Shown in pieces: positions 16,902 to 26,127 of a DNA stretch of 64,000 bases. The notes beneath the pieces were generated by a model. It did no database searches. It had not been told where the DNA came from and saw only the letters and a program-made list of their open reading frames with translations. The position numbers were made by a program, and so were the translations under genes. Within the stretch, counting starts at the first letter, position 1. The number at the start of each line of letters is the position of its first letter. Origin of the DNA: an uncultured Acetatifactor sp. (GTDB lineage Bacteria; Bacillota; Clostridia; Lachnospirales; Lachnospiraceae); NCBI GenBank assembly GCA_944383825.1, contig CALWRA010000003.1, positions 102,353 through 166,352 of the forward strand, written 5' to 3'.

Positions 16902-17954
16902 ATGTACAGGGACAATACCAAAGTGATACAAATCGGAGACCGACGGATCGGCGGAGGAAATCCCATACTGATTCAGTCTATGACCAACACAAGGACGGAG
17001 GATGTGGAGGCAACAGCCGCCCAGATTCTCCGTCTGGAGGCTGCGGGCTGTGAGATCATCCGGTGTACCGTGCCAACTGTGGAAGCTGCAAGAGCTTTGA
17101 AGGAAATTAAAAAGCGGATTCACATTCCTCTCGTGGCGGATATTCATTTTGATTACCGTATGGCGATTGCCGCTATGGAGAACGGCGCGGACAAGATACG
17201 GATTAACCCTGGCAATATCGGTGGCGCAGACAGAGTGCGGGCTGTGGTAGAAACTGCCAAAGAGCGGAATATTCCGATTCGGGTAGGGGTAAACAGCGGT
17301 TCCTTGGAGAAACATTTTTTGGAAAAATATGACGGCGTTACGGCTGAGGGCATCGTGGAGAGCGCTTTGGATAAAGTACATATGATTGAAGATATGGGTT
17401 ATGACAATCTGGTGATTAGTATTAAGTCATCCGATGTAATGATGTGCATAAAAGCCCATGAGCTGCTGGCGGATAAAACGGTGTATCCTCTGCATGTGGG
17501 AATCACAGAGTCGGGAACAGTGCAGAGCGGCAACATTAAGTCCGCTCTGGGGCTTGGAATTATATTGTATCAGGGCATTGGGGATACCATAAGAGTTTCC
17601 CTGACGGGAGATCCTGTGGAGGAGATTAAATCTGCGAAGCTGATTCTCCGCGCTTTGGACTTGAGAAGCGGAGGAATTGAAGTGGTTTCCTGCCCTACCT
17701 GCGGAAGAACGCGGATCGATCTGATCAGTCTGGCGGCGAAGGTGGAAAAGATGGTTGAAGATTATCCCCTTGATATAAAGGTGGCTGTAATGGGATGTGC
17801 AGTCAATGGTCCGGGGGAAGCCAAAGAAGCGGACATAGGCATTGCCGGAGGCGATGGGGAAGGTCTTTTGATAAAAAAAGGGGAAATTGTGAGAAAAGTG
17901 CCGGAAGAGAGGCTTCTTGAGACGTTGAAGCAGGAGCTTGATAATTGGAATTAG
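16902..17954 (+). CDS. ispG: 4-hydroxy-3-methylbut-2-enyl diphosphate synthase (flavodoxin/ferredoxin)
   Basis: IspG is an iron-sulfur enzyme of the non-mevalonate isoprenoid pathway, making HMBPP from MEcPP. The 350-residue product has the N-terminal TIM barrel (ILIQSMTNTRTEDVEATAAQ, LVADIHFDYRMA, KIRINPGNIG). The C-terminal cluster-binding domain carries the three conserved Cys: two in SCPTCGR and one in VMGCAVNGPGEA. ATG 16902 follows AAAAGGAG and gives the usual short N-terminus before the IGDRRIGG strand. A longer reading from 16767 would add 45 residues and run across the promoter, so I reject it. polC follows at once. The usual upstream partners dxr and rseP are missing here. Confidence 0.95.
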   Translation: MYRDNTKVIQIGDRRIGGGNPILIQSMTNTRTEDVEATAAQILRLEAAGCEIIRCTVPTVEAARALKEIKKRIHIPLVADIHFDYRMAIAAMENGADKIRINPGNIGGADRVRAVVETAKERNIPIRVGVNSGSLEKHFLEKYDGVTAEGIVESALDKVHMIEDMGYDNLVISIKSSDVMMCIKAHELLADKTVYPLHVGITESGTVQSGNIKSALGLGIILYQGIGDTIRVSLTGDPVEEIKSAKLILRALDLRSGGIEVVSCPTCGRTRIDLISLAAKVEKMVEDYPLDIKVAVMGCAVNGPGEAKEADIGIAGGDGEGLLIKKGEIVRKVPEERLLETLKQELDNWN

Positions 17955-17963
17955 GTGGTGCGT

Positions 17964-20900
17964 ATGGGCAAACCGTTTTTTGAAGTATTTCCCACATTAA
18001 AATTAAAGGAAGAAATCCGCGATATTATGGGGCAGGCTACAGTGGAAAAAATTTCCGCAACCAGAAGGAGGGACTATCTGAGGGTTTATCTGTTCAGCAC
18101 CCGCCTGATCGTTAAGGACAATATTCGTGAGACGGAATCTGAGATCAAAAGACAGCTTTTTCCAAACGTCAATATCCGTATAAAAATCTATGAACGGTTT
18201 GAGCTGTCCTCCCAGTATAATCCGGAAAAGCTTTTGAACATTTACAGGGAAAGCATTTTGTCAGAGCTGAAGGAATACAGCCATGTGGAATATACGGCTT
18301 TTAAGACGGCAGACATCAGCTTTCCGGGCAGAGATAAGGTGCTTTTGACGGTGGAAGATTCTGTTTTGACAAGAAGCAAAGAGGAAGAATTGATCAGGGT
18401 ACTGGAAAAGGTTTTGGTGGAACGCTGCGGCTTTCAGGTCTCGGTGCAGGTGGCTTATAAAGAAGGTCACACCGGTAAATATCAGGAGGAAGACGAACTG
18501 CGGCTTCGGATGAGAGTAGATGAAATCTGTCGGCGTGTGAGAGGAGGCACGCTGTCAGATGGAGAAAAGGAACCGTATTTTTCAGGCACTGTAAGAAGCA
18601 TTCCAAAGGGCGTGAGCCTGCAGCAGTCAAGCGAGGGTGGTGTGAAAGAGGGTTCGGGAGCTGGCCGCGGAGAATCCGGAGTTATCAAGGCAAAAGCAGC
18701 AGGAAGCTCTGCCGGAGGCCGCAGCCATTTCGGAAACAGGAAAAACGACATGAAAAAGGGTGAATTACGCCGCGGAGGAGAGTTTTCCAGAAGCTTCAAG
18801 CGCTCGGACAATCCTGATGTGATCTACGGAAGGGATTTTGATGATGAGGCCATAAAGATAGAGGAAATCATCGGCGAAATGGGAGAGGTGGTGATTCGCG
18901 GCAAGATTCTCACCGTAGATAAACGTGAAATTAAAAATGAGAAAACAATTCTTATTTTTGATGTGACTGACTATACGGATACTATGACGGTAAAGCTGTT
19001 TGCTGGTAATGATCAGGTGGAGGAAATCACTCGGGGAATCAAGGTTGGCGCATTTATTAAGGTAAAGGGAATCAGTATGGTGGATAAATTCGACCATGAG
19101 CTAACCGTCGGCTCCATCGCCGGAATAAAGAAAATTCCGGATTTTACCGGCAGCAGAATGGATACTGCCGGATATAAACGAGTGGAGCTCCACTGTCACA
19201 CCAAGATGAGCGATATGGATGGCGTGTCCGAGGCAAAGGATATTGTGAAGCGTGCTTATCAGTGGGGCCATCGGGCGATTGCCATTACGGATCACGGCGT
19301 TGTGCAGAGCTTTACGGATGCAAACCATGTATGGGAAGATTTATGGAAGACGGAAAAAGTAAAGCGCAAAGAGGCCGGGGAGGAAAATCCTGACAAACAA
19401 GACTTTTTCAAGATTATTTATGGTGTGGAGGCTTACCTGGTGGACGATCTGCGTGAGATTGTCACAGGGCAGAAAGGACAGACGCTCTCCGATGACTTTG
19501 TTGTGTTTGATATTGAGACCACCGGGTTTTCCCCGGTGAACGATCATATAATTGAGATGGGGGCGGTCAAGGTGTCAGGAGGAGCAATCGTGGACAGATA
19601 TTCCGCTTTTGTAAATCCCCGGATGCCGATTCCCTTTGAGATCGAAAAACTAACGGGCATTCGAGATGATATGGTGGTGGATGCAGCCGGGATAGAGACA
19701 GTGCTGCCAGAATTTCTTGCGTTTTGCTCCGGCTGTATTCTGGTGGCTCATAACGCCGGATTTGACATGAGCTTTATTATAGAGAATGCAAAAAGGCTTG
19801 GATATTCCGCGGAATATACTTATGTGGATACTGTGGGTATTGCCAGGGTTCTTTTGCCTCACCAAGCCAGACATACCCTGGACGCTGTGGCGAAAACTCT
19901 GGGTATTTCTCTGGAAAATCATCATCGGGCGGTGGATGACGCTGAGGCTACTGCGCATATTTTTGTCAAGTTCATTAAAATGCTGGAAGAGGAAGGGGCG
20001 CATACCCTGGCCCAGGTGAATGCTATGGGAGCCGCCAGTGTGGATATGGTAAAGCGGCTTCCCTCTTATCATGCAATTATTCTGGCCAAAAATGATCTGG
20101 GGCGCATCCACCTTTACAGACTGGTGTCGGAGTCTCATCTGACCTACTATAACAAGCGGCCTCGGGTGCCCAAAAGCCTGATAATGAAATACAGGGAGGG
20201 GCTTATCTTGGGAAGCGCCTGCGAGGCGGGAGAGCTTTACAGAGCTCTTTTGGATGGACAGTCCGACGCCCAGATTGCAAGGCTGGTGGATTTTTATGAT
20301 TATCTTGAGGTGCAGCCCTGCGGCAACAATCTCTTTATGATTGAGTCGGAAAAGGTGCGGAATATTAATACCATAGAGGATATTAGAAATATCAACCGCA
20401 GAATCGTGGCTCTGGGGGAACAGTTTCACAAGCCTGTGGTGGCCACCTGCGATGTACATTTTCTGGATCCCGGGGATGAAATTTACCGCCGGATCATTAT
20501 GGCGGGAAAGGGCTTTGACGACGCCGACAATCAGGCGCCTCTTTACTTGCATACCACGGAGGAAATGCTTGAGGAATTTGATTATCTTGGCAGTGAAAAG
20601 GCAATGGAAGTGGTAGTCACCAACACGAATATAATTGCGGATATGATAGAGACCATTTCTCCTGTGAGACCCGACAAATGTCCTCCCGTGATCCCTGACA
20701 GCGACAAGATGCTGACTGACATCTGTTATAAAAGAGCCCATGAAATATATGGACCCAAGCTGCCGAAGATCGTGGAGGACCGCCTGGAAAAGGAATTACA
20801 CTCTATTATTACCAATGGCTTTGCGGTGATGTATATTATTGCCCAGAAACTGGTATGGAAATCTGTGGAAGATGGCTATCTGGTAGGCTCAAGGGGATCT

Positions 20901-22574
20901 GTGGGCAGCTCCTTTGTGGCGACCATGGCGGGAATCACGGAGGTGAATCCTCTCAGTCCCCATTACTGTTGCAGCAAATGTCATTATGTGGATTTTGACG
21001 AAGAGGATGTAAAGGCTTATGCGGGCCGCGCGGGGATAGACATGCCGGACAAAAACTGTCCGGTCTGCGGGGAAAAGCTTCATAAGGATGGCTTTGACAT
21101 TCCTTTTGAGACGTTTCTTGGCTTCAAGGGAGACAAGGAGCCGGATATTGATTTGAATTTTTCCGGTGAATATCAATCCAAAGCTCATAAGTACACGGAG
21201 GTTATTTTTGGCGCCGGACAGACCTATCGGGCGGGGACCATAGCAACCCTGGCGGATAAAACGGCCTTTGGATATGTGAAGAATTACTATGAGGAGAGGG
21301 GGATTCACAAAAGAATCAGTGAGATTAACCGTATTACGGCTGGCTGCACCGGGGTGCGAAGAAGCACAGGACAGCATCCGGGAGGGATTGTGGTGCTGCC
21401 GCTGGGCCAGGACATCAATTCCTTTACCCCGGTGCAGCATCCGGCCAATGACATGACCACCGATACCATAACCACACATTTTGATTATCATTCCATAGAC
21501 CACAATTTGCTGAAGCTGGATATTCTGGGACACGATGATCCCACCATGATCCGAATGCTGCAGGACTTGACGGACAAGGATCCCACTACCATACCGCTGG
21601 ACGATCCCAAGGTTATGTCTTTGTTTCAGAATACTGATGCTCTGGGCATTACGCCGGAGCAGATCGGGGGCTGCAGGCTGGGGGCTTTGGGAATTCCGGA
21701 GTTCGGCACGGACTTTGCCATGCAGATGCTTATAGACGCGAAGCCCCAGTCTTTTTCCGACTTGGTCCGGATTTCCGGTCTGTCCCACGGCACAGATGTG
21801 TGGCTTGGAAATGCCCAGACCCTGATTCTGGAGGGGACGGCTACCATCTCTACAGCAATCTGCACCCGTGATGACATCATGCTTTATCTGATCCAGATGG
21901 GAGTGGAGCCCAGCCTTTCCTTTACCATTATGGAAAGCGTCCGTAAGGGAAAGGGACTGAAGGACGAGTGGATTACGGCTATGAAGGAGAAGAATGTGCC
22001 GGACTGGTACATCGGTTCCTGCAAAAAGATTAAATATATGTTTCCCAAGGCACATGCGGCGGCCTATGTTATGATGGCGTGGAGGATCGCTTACTGCAAA
22101 ATTTATTATCCTTTGGCTTATTATGGCGCTTTTTTCAGTATTCGGGCGAAGGCATTTTCCTATGAGATCATGTGTCAGGGACAGAGACATTTGGAGAGTG
22201 TTATGGCTGATTATAAAAAACGTATGGACAGTCTGTCAAATAAGGAGAAGGATGCCTATGCGGATATGAGGGTCGTGCAGGAAATGTATGCCAGAGGACT
22301 GGAGTTTGAGCCGATTGATATATTCAGAGCCCATTCTCGCTCCTTTCAGATTATGGATGGAAAGCTGATGCCATCCTTAAACAGCATTGACGGATTGGGA
22401 GAAAAGGCTGCGGACGCAATTGTGGAGGCGGCAAAGGACGGCCCCTTTTTATCCAAGGATGACTTCCGGCAGCGAACCAAGGTTTCAAAGACAGTGATTG
22501 AGCTTATGGATTCTCTGAACCTTCTGGGGGAACTGCCGGAGTCTAATCAAATCAGTATTTTTGATTTTGTTTAA
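17964..22574 (+). CDS. polC: DNA polymerase III alpha subunit, PolC type
   Basis: The main replicative polymerase of low-GC Gram-positives, with built-in proofreading. Domains in order: an N-terminal region; a basic Gly/Ser-rich linker (residues about 215-280); an OB-fold; a PHP domain beginning VELHCHTKMSDMDGV (near 408) that is split by the DEDDh exonuclease (FDIETTG near 515, HNAGFDMSFI, HHRAVDDAEATAHIF). The polymerase core (GSRGSVGSSF, DIDLNFSGEYQ, YHSIDHNLLKLDILGHDD) and tRNA-type C-terminal regions follow. A Zn-binding CCSKC...CPVCG pair lies near residue 1010. Length is 1536 residues against about 1440 in Bacillus. ATG 17964 is preferred over GTG 17955 because AGGTGG precedes it. It begins 9 bases after the ispG stop. 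Confidence 0.97.
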   Translation: MGKPFFEVFPTLKLKEEIRDIMGQATVEKISATRRRDYLRVYLFSTRLIVKDNIRETESEIKRQLFPNVNIRIKIYERFELSSQYNPEKLLNIYRESILSELKEYSHVEYTAFKTADISFPGRDKVLLTVEDSVLTRSKEEELIRVLEKVLVERCGFQVSVQVAYKEGHTGKYQEEDELRLRMRVDEICRRVRGGTLSDGEKEPYFSGTVRSIPKGVSLQQSSEGGVKEGSGAGRGESGVIKAKAAGSSAGGRSHFGNRKNDMKKGELRRGGEFSRSFKRSDNPDVIYGRDFDDEAIKIEEIIGEMGEVVIRGKILTVDKREIKNEKTILIFDVTDYTDTMTVKLFAGNDQVEEITRGIKVGAFIKVKGISMVDKFDHELTVGSIAGIKKIPDFTGSRMDTAGYKRVELHCHTKMSDMDGVSEAKDIVKRAYQWGHRAIAITDHGVVQSFTDANHVWEDLWKTEKVKRKEAGEENPDKQDFFKIIYGVEAYLVDDLREIVTGQKGQTLSDDFVVFDIETTGFSPVNDHIIEMGAVKVSGGAIVDRYSAFVNPRMPIPFEIEKLTGIRDDMVVDAAGIETVLPEFLAFCSGCILVAHNAGFDMSFIIENAKRLGYSAEYTYVDTVGIARVLLPHQARHTLDAVAKTLGISLENHHRAVDDAEATAHIFVKFIKMLEEEGAHTLAQVNAMGAASVDMVKRLPSYHAIILAKNDLGRIHLYRLVSESHLTYYNKRPRVPKSLIMKYREGLILGSACEAGELYRALLDGQSDAQIARLVDFYDYLEVQPCGNNLFMIESEKVRNINTIEDIRNINRRIVALGEQFHKPVVATCDVHFLDPGDEIYRRIIMAGKGFDDADNQAPLYLHTTEEMLEEFDYLGSEKAMEVVVTNTNIIADMIETISPVRPDKCPPVIPDSDKMLTDICYKRAHEIYGPKLPKIVEDRLEKELHSIITNGFAVMYIIAQKLVWKSVEDGYLVGSRGSVGSSFVATMAGITEVNPLSPHYCCSKCHYVDFDEEDVKAYAGRAGIDMPDKNCPVCGEKLHKDGFDIPFETFLGFKGDKEPDIDLNFSGEYQSKAHKYTEVIFGAGQTYRAGTIATLADKTAFGYVKNYYEERGIHKRISEINRITAGCTGVRRSTGQHPGGIVVLPLGQDINSFTPVQHPANDMTTDTITTHFDYHSIDHNLLKLDILGHDDPTMIRMLQDLTDKDPTTIPLDDPKVMSLFQNTDALGITPEQIGGCRLGALGIPEFGTDFAMQMLIDAKPQSFSDLVRISGLSHGTDVWLGNAQTLILEGTATISTAICTRDDIMLYLIQMGVEPSLSFTIMESVRKGKGLKDEWITAMKEKNVPDWYIGSCKKIKYMFPKAHAAAYVMMAWRIAYCKIYYPLAYYGAFFSIRAKAFSYEIMCQGQRHLESVMADYKKRMDSLSNKEKDAYADMRVVQEMYARGLEFEPIDIFRAHSRSFQIMDGKLMPSLNSIDGLGEKAADAIVEAAKDGPFLSKDDFRQRTKVSKTVIELMDSLNLLGELPESNQISIFDFV

Positions 22575-22591
22575 ATTTTTTAAAAAAAAGC

Positions 22592-22620
22592 TTGCATTTT
22601 TTTTAGAAATGTATTATGAT
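22592..22620 (+). promoter_or_regulatory. Promoter of tRNA-Glu
   Basis: TTGCAT (22592-22597), a 17-base spacer and TATGAT (22615-22620) lie about 50 bases before the tRNA. The transcribed 5' leader contains a TGCAGG/CCTGCA hairpin, which RNase P processing would remove with the leader. Confidence 0.6.
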
Positions 22621-22670
22621 AAGCAAGTACCGCCAATGCAGGGACAAACCTGCAGGCAGTGCTTGCATGT

Positions 22671-22742
22671 GGCTGATTGGTCAAGCGGTCAAGACGCCGC
22701 CCTCTCACGGCGGAAACAGGGGTTCGATTCCCCTATCAGCTG
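22671..22742 (+). tRNA. tRNA-Glu (anticodon CUC)
   Basis: A complete cloverleaf can be drawn. The acceptor arm GGCTGAT (22671-22677) pairs with ATCAGCT (22735-22741), with a terminal G-U. The D arm contains GGTCAAGCGGTCAAGAC. The anticodon stem CCGCC/GGCGG holds the loop CTCTCAC, so the anticodon is CTC (22704-22706). The T arm is AGGGG-TTCGATT-CCCCT. The overall sequence is typical of bacterial tRNA-Glu. CCA is not encoded; the discriminator is G. It reads GAG codons. It has its own promoter and terminator between polC and topA. Confidence 0.96.
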
Positions 22743-22776
22743 TTTGTTCTTTTATAGAATAGCCCAACCCAAAAGG

Positions 22777-22817
22777 TGCCGGTAATTGCGGAGAATACGC
22801 ATTACGGCATTTTTTTT
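22777..22817 (+). terminator. Intrinsic terminator after tRNA-Glu
   Basis: TGCCG-TAAT-GCG (22777-22790) pairs with CGCATTACGGCA (22798-22809): 12 base pairs with two single-base bulges (G22782, T22787) and a 7-base loop. Eight T residues follow (22810-22817). This is a strong terminator. Confidence 0.88.
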
Positions 22818-22831
22818 GTGCCAAGGGAAGG

Positions 22832-22874
22832 GCGCTGTAGAGCCTCCATCCCCTGCTTATAGCAGGGAGAGCGC
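22832..22874 (+). other. Nested inverted repeats between the tRNA terminator and the topA promoter
   Basis: GCGCT (22832-22836) can pair with AGCGC (22870-22874), enclosing a second perfect hairpin CCCTGC (22851-22856) and GCAGGG (22862-22867) with a 5-base loop. It lies after one terminator and before the next promoter, so there is no obvious transcript that carries it. It could be a protein-binding site, a small-RNA remnant, or a second weak terminator. Confidence 0.35.
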
Positions 22875-22912
22875 GGCGCATTCACGTATAAAATTAAAAA
22901 AATCTAAAAAAC

Positions 22913-22941
22913 TTGCAACGCCTTGAAATTTAGTGTATAGT
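22913..22941 (+). promoter_or_regulatory. Sigma-A promoter of topA
   Basis: TTGCAA (22913-22918), a 17-base spacer and TATAGT (22936-22941) lie 55 bases before the topA ATG. The region upstream is AT-rich with A tracts (about 22889-22911), which often strengthens promoters. Confidence 0.68.
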
Positions 22942-22996
22942 GTTTCACGATTATCATACCAGTGGGAGCCTAGCCCACAGTAAGGGGACTATAAGT

Positions 22997-25069
22997 ATGG
23001 CAAAATATTTGGTAATTGTGGAATCGCCTGCAAAGGTAAAGACAATCAAAAAGTTTTTGGGAGCCAATTATCAGGTGGCGGCCAGCAACGGGCATGTCCG
23101 TGATTTGCCCAAGAGCCAGCTGGGGATTGACGTGGAGCACGACTATGAGCCGAAATACATCACTATCAGAGGAAAGGGAGATATTCTTGCAAACCTGCGC
23201 AAAGAGGTCAAGAAGGCGGAAAAGATATATCTGGCAACGGACCCCGACCGGGAGGGAGAGGCAATTTCCTGGCATCTTTTGTCTGCACTGAAGCTGGAAG
23301 GCAAGAAGGTATACAGAATTACTTTTAATGAAATTACGAAAAATGCAGTTAAAGAATCCTTAAAAAATGCCAGGGAAATCAACATGAATTTGGTGGACGC
23401 CCAACAGGCGAGACGTGTGCTTGACAGAATGGTGGGTTACCGTATTTCTCCGCTTTTATGGGCAAAGATTAAGCGCGGGCTGAGCGCGGGCAGGGTGCAG
23501 TCGGTGGCTCTCCGCATTATTTGCGATAGAGAGGATGAGATCAATGCCTTTATTCCGCAGGAGTACTGGTCTTTGGATGTAAATCTGAAGGTAAAGGGGG
23601 AGAAAAAGCCCATTACCGCGAAGTATTATGGAACGGCAGAGGGCAGACAGGGAATTACAAATAAAGAGCAGGCGGACTCCGTTACGGCATCCCTGAAAGA
23701 CGCTCAATATAAAGTGGATGAAGTGAAAAAGGGGGAGCGCATGAAAAAACCGCCGCTGCCCTTTACAACCTCTACACTTCAGCAGGAGGCCAGCAAGACG
23801 CTGAATTTTTCCACCCAGAAAACCATGCGTCTGGCCCAACAGCTCTATGAAGGCGTGGATATTAAGGGGGAGGGAACCGTGGGCCTGATTACTTACTTGC
23901 GTACGGATTCCACACGGGTGTCTGAGGAGGCGGAGAAGCAGGCGTCAGAGTTTATAAGAAGCCGTTACGGAGAGAATTATGAGGCGCCGGGCAGCTTTGG
24001 GAAAAGGAACGGACAGAAGATTCAGGATGCCCATGAAGCCATTCGTCCCACGGATATTAACAGAATGCCGGCTCAAATCAAGGATGAGCTGCCCAGGGAT
24101 TTGTTCCGGCTCTATCAGCTGATCTGGAAGCGCTTTGCGGCCAGCAGGATGAGCGGGGCCAGGTATGAGACCACGTCCGTGAGAATTCGGGCGAAAGAGC
24201 AAATATTTACTTTGGCGGCGTCCAGAATGGTGTTTGACGGTTTCATGAGTGTATATGTACAGGAGGATGATAAGGAGGAGAACAATGCTCTGAAGGGCGA
24301 GCTGAATCGGAATAGTGAACTGGAGTTTATTTCCTTTGACCCGAAACAGCATTTTACCCAGCCGCCCGCCCACTATACGGAGGCTTCTCTGGTGCGGGCT
24401 CTTGAAGAGCTTGGGATCGGCAGGCCCAGCACCTACGCCCCTACTATTACAACCATTCTTGCCAGACGTTATGTAGTCAAAGAAAATAAGAATCTGTATG
24501 TGACGGAGCTGGGAGAGATTGTGAATCATATGATGAAGGAGGCGTTTCCCGGCATTGTGGATGTGAATTTTACGGCGAATATGGAGGCTCTTCTGGATGG
24601 GGTGGAGGAAGGCTCCGTAAAATGGAAGACCATTGTGTCAAATTTTTATCCCGATTTGGATGAGGCTGTAAAGAAAGCCGAAGAGGAACTTTCCAAGGTT
24701 ACTGTTGCCGATGAGGTGTCTGATGAGGTGTGCGAGCTCTGCGGCAGGCGTATGGTCATCAAATATGGACCTCACGGACGGTTCCTTGCCTGTCCCGGAT
24801 TTCCGGACTGCCGTAATACCAGGCCGCATTTTGAAAAGATCGGCGTATCCTGTCCCAGGTGCGGAGGAGATATTGTGCTCAAAAAGACTAAGAAGGGAAG
24901 GAAGTATTATGGCTGCATAAATCACCCGGATTGCGATTTCATGGTTTGGCAGAAACCTTCGGGAGAAAAGTGTCCTCGATGCGGGGGGCTTCTTTTGGAA
25001 AAGGGAAATAAGCTGGTGTGTTTGGACGAACAATGCGGATATGTGAAAGGAAAGAGCTCGGAGGCTTGA
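22997..25069 (+). CDS. topA: DNA topoisomerase I
   Basis: Type IA topoisomerase that relaxes negative supercoils. The 690-residue protein starts with the Toprim domain (LVIVESPAKVKTIKKFLG, then ATDPDREGEAISWHL with the metal-binding acidic residues). The catalytic Tyr is in GLITYLRTDSTR near residue 299. Three C-terminal zinc ribbons follow: CELCG...CPGFPDC, CPRCGG...CINHPDC and CPRCGG...CLDEQC. ATG 22997 follows AAGGGGACT and gives the standard MAKYLVIVESPAK start; an extension from 22940 would run over the promoter. It has its own promoter, and codY follows 185 bases later. This is the dprA-topA-codY neighbourhood, but without the trmFO-xerC-hslVU genes that Bacillus has in between. Confidence 0.97.
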   Translation: MAKYLVIVESPAKVKTIKKFLGANYQVAASNGHVRDLPKSQLGIDVEHDYEPKYITIRGKGDILANLRKEVKKAEKIYLATDPDREGEAISWHLLSALKLEGKKVYRITFNEITKNAVKESLKNAREINMNLVDAQQARRVLDRMVGYRISPLLWAKIKRGLSAGRVQSVALRIICDREDEINAFIPQEYWSLDVNLKVKGEKKPITAKYYGTAEGRQGITNKEQADSVTASLKDAQYKVDEVKKGERMKKPPLPFTTSTLQQEASKTLNFSTQKTMRLAQQLYEGVDIKGEGTVGLITYLRTDSTRVSEEAEKQASEFIRSRYGENYEAPGSFGKRNGQKIQDAHEAIRPTDINRMPAQIKDELPRDLFRLYQLIWKRFAASRMSGARYETTSVRIRAKEQIFTLAASRMVFDGFMSVYVQEDDKEENNALKGELNRNSELEFISFDPKQHFTQPPAHYTEASLVRALEELGIGRPSTYAPTITTILARRYVVKENKNLYVTELGEIVNHMMKEAFPGIVDVNFTANMEALLDGVEEGSVKWKTIVSNFYPDLDEAVKKAEEELSKVTVADEVSDEVCELCGRRMVIKYGPHGRFLACPGFPDCRNTRPHFEKIGVSCPRCGGDIVLKKTKKGRKYYGCINHPDCDFMVWQKPSGEKCPRCGGLLLEKGNKLVCLDEQCGYVKGKSSEA

Positions 25070-25132
25070 GTTCTGGAGGCGGGCTTTCCTTTTGAAAAGT
25101 ATGGAGCGGCAGACTGGTTAATTTACTGTCAG

Positions 25133-25147
25133 AATTTTCTCATAAAT
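25133..25147 (+). promoter_or_regulatory. Candidate CodY box upstream of codY
   Basis: Bases 25133-25147 match the known 15-base CodY consensus (AATTTTCWGAAAATT) at 12 of 15 positions. The mismatches fall in the right half. It is 34 bases before the -35 element of the codY promoter, a position compatible with autoregulation. The region is AT-rich, so a chance match is possible. Confidence 0.45.
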
Positions 25148-25181
25148 ATAAAAAAATACAAATGAATTAACTGTATACACA

Positions 25182-25210
25182 TTGTAATCCGATTTTGTTT
25201 GTGCTACAAT
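25182..25210 (+). promoter_or_regulatory. Sigma-A promoter of codY
   Basis: TTGTAA (25182-25187), a 17-base spacer and TACAAT (25205-25210) lie 44 bases before the codY ATG. Confidence 0.62.
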
Positions 25211-25254
25211 AAATCTATATTACAGGCGTATATGAATAAAACGGAGGAATGTGT

Positions 25255-26043
25255 ATGAGCAGTGTACAGTTATTGGACAAAACCAGAAAAATCGGCAAAT
25301 TGCTGCATAATAATAATTCCAGTAAAGTGGTGTTTAATGATATATGCAGAGTAATGCGTGAAATTCTGAATTCCAATGTGCTTGTCATCAGCCGTAAGGG
25401 AAAGGTGCTTGGGGTCGGCAAATCTGAGGGCATTGAATCCATCACGGAGCTGATTGATGAGAATGTGGGCGGGTTTATTGATTCCATGCTGAACGAGAGG
25501 CTTCTTGGGGTACTGTCCACCAAAGAAAATGTAAATCTGGAAACGCTGGGATTTGAGAGTCCGGACATTAAGAAATTTCAGGCCATTGTCACCCCAATAG
25601 AGATTGCCGGAGAGAGGCTGGGTACGCTGTTTATCTATAAATGCTGCGATCAGTATGATATTGACGATATTATTTTGTGTGAATACGGAACTACGGTGGT
25701 AGGACTGGAAATGCTGCGGGCTGTAAATGAAGAAAGCGCCGAAGAGAGCCGCAAGATCGCGGTAGTCAAATCTGCCATCAGCACACTTTCCTTTTCGGAA
25801 ATGGAAGCCATTACTCATATTTTTGACGAGCTCAATGGAATGGAAGGAATTTTGGTTGCCAGCAAGATTGCCGACAGAGTTGGAATTACCAGATCGGTAA
25901 TTGTAAATGCTCTGCGCAAATTCGAGAGCGCCGGAGTGATTGAATCCCGCTCTTCGGGTATGAAGGGGACCTATATAAAAGTACTCAATGATGTGGTTTT
26001 TGAAGAGATCGAAGAATTGAAGCGTCAGAATCAGAGAAAATAG
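25255..26043 (+). CDS. codY: GTP- and branched-chain-amino-acid-sensing repressor CodY
   Basis: CodY is the global nutritional regulator of low-GC Gram-positives. It binds DNA when isoleucine/valine and GTP are plentiful, repressing amino-acid synthesis, uptake, motility and sporulation genes. The 262-residue product has the N-terminal GAF domain (VLVISRKGKVLGVG, VTPIEIAGERLGTLFI). The strongly conserved C-terminal winged helix follows (ASKIADRVGITRSVIVNALR, then AGVIESRSSGMKGTYIKV). ATG 25255 has GGAGG 7 bases upstream; the ATG at 25249 is too close to that site. It lies directly upstream of the fla/che operon, as in Bacillus, where CodY represses motility. A terminator separates the two. 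Confidence 0.97.
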   Translation: MSSVQLLDKTRKIGKLLHNNNSSKVVFNDICRVMREILNSNVLVISRKGKVLGVGKSEGIESITELIDENVGGFIDSMLNERLLGVLSTKENVNLETLGFESPDIKKFQAIVTPIEIAGERLGTLFIYKCCDQYDIDDIILCEYGTTVVGLEMLRAVNEESAEESRKIAVVKSAISTLSFSEMEAITHIFDELNGMEGILVASKIADRVGITRSVIVNALRKFESAGVIESRSSGMKGTYIKVLNDVVFEEIEELKRQNQRK

Positions 26044-26059
26044 GCAGCCGGGGAGGGGA

Positions 26060-26104
26060 AGGGACTCATTGATCTAGTCAATAAGTCCCTATTTTCGTGT
26101 TTTG
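26060..26104 (+). terminator. Terminator between codY and the fla/che operon
   Basis: AGGGACT (26060-26066) pairs with AGTCCCT (26084-26090) and ATTGA (26068-26072) with TCAAT (26078-26082), with one C/A mismatch and a 5-base loop. ATTTTCGTGTTTT follows. The stem is strong, though the T tract is interrupted. Confidence 0.8.
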
Positions 26105-26127
26105 GGGGTGAAAACATGAAAAAAATG

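Noticed and set aside
19650..20741. 363-codon minus-strand ORF inside polC
   Set aside because: It lies fully antisense to a certain gene; its His/Ile-rich composition is typical of antisense frames of a GC-balanced coding region.
20889..22190. 433-codon minus-strand ORF inside polC
   Set aside because: Antisense to the conserved polymerase core, with no recognisable motif or ribosome site; judged a shadow frame.
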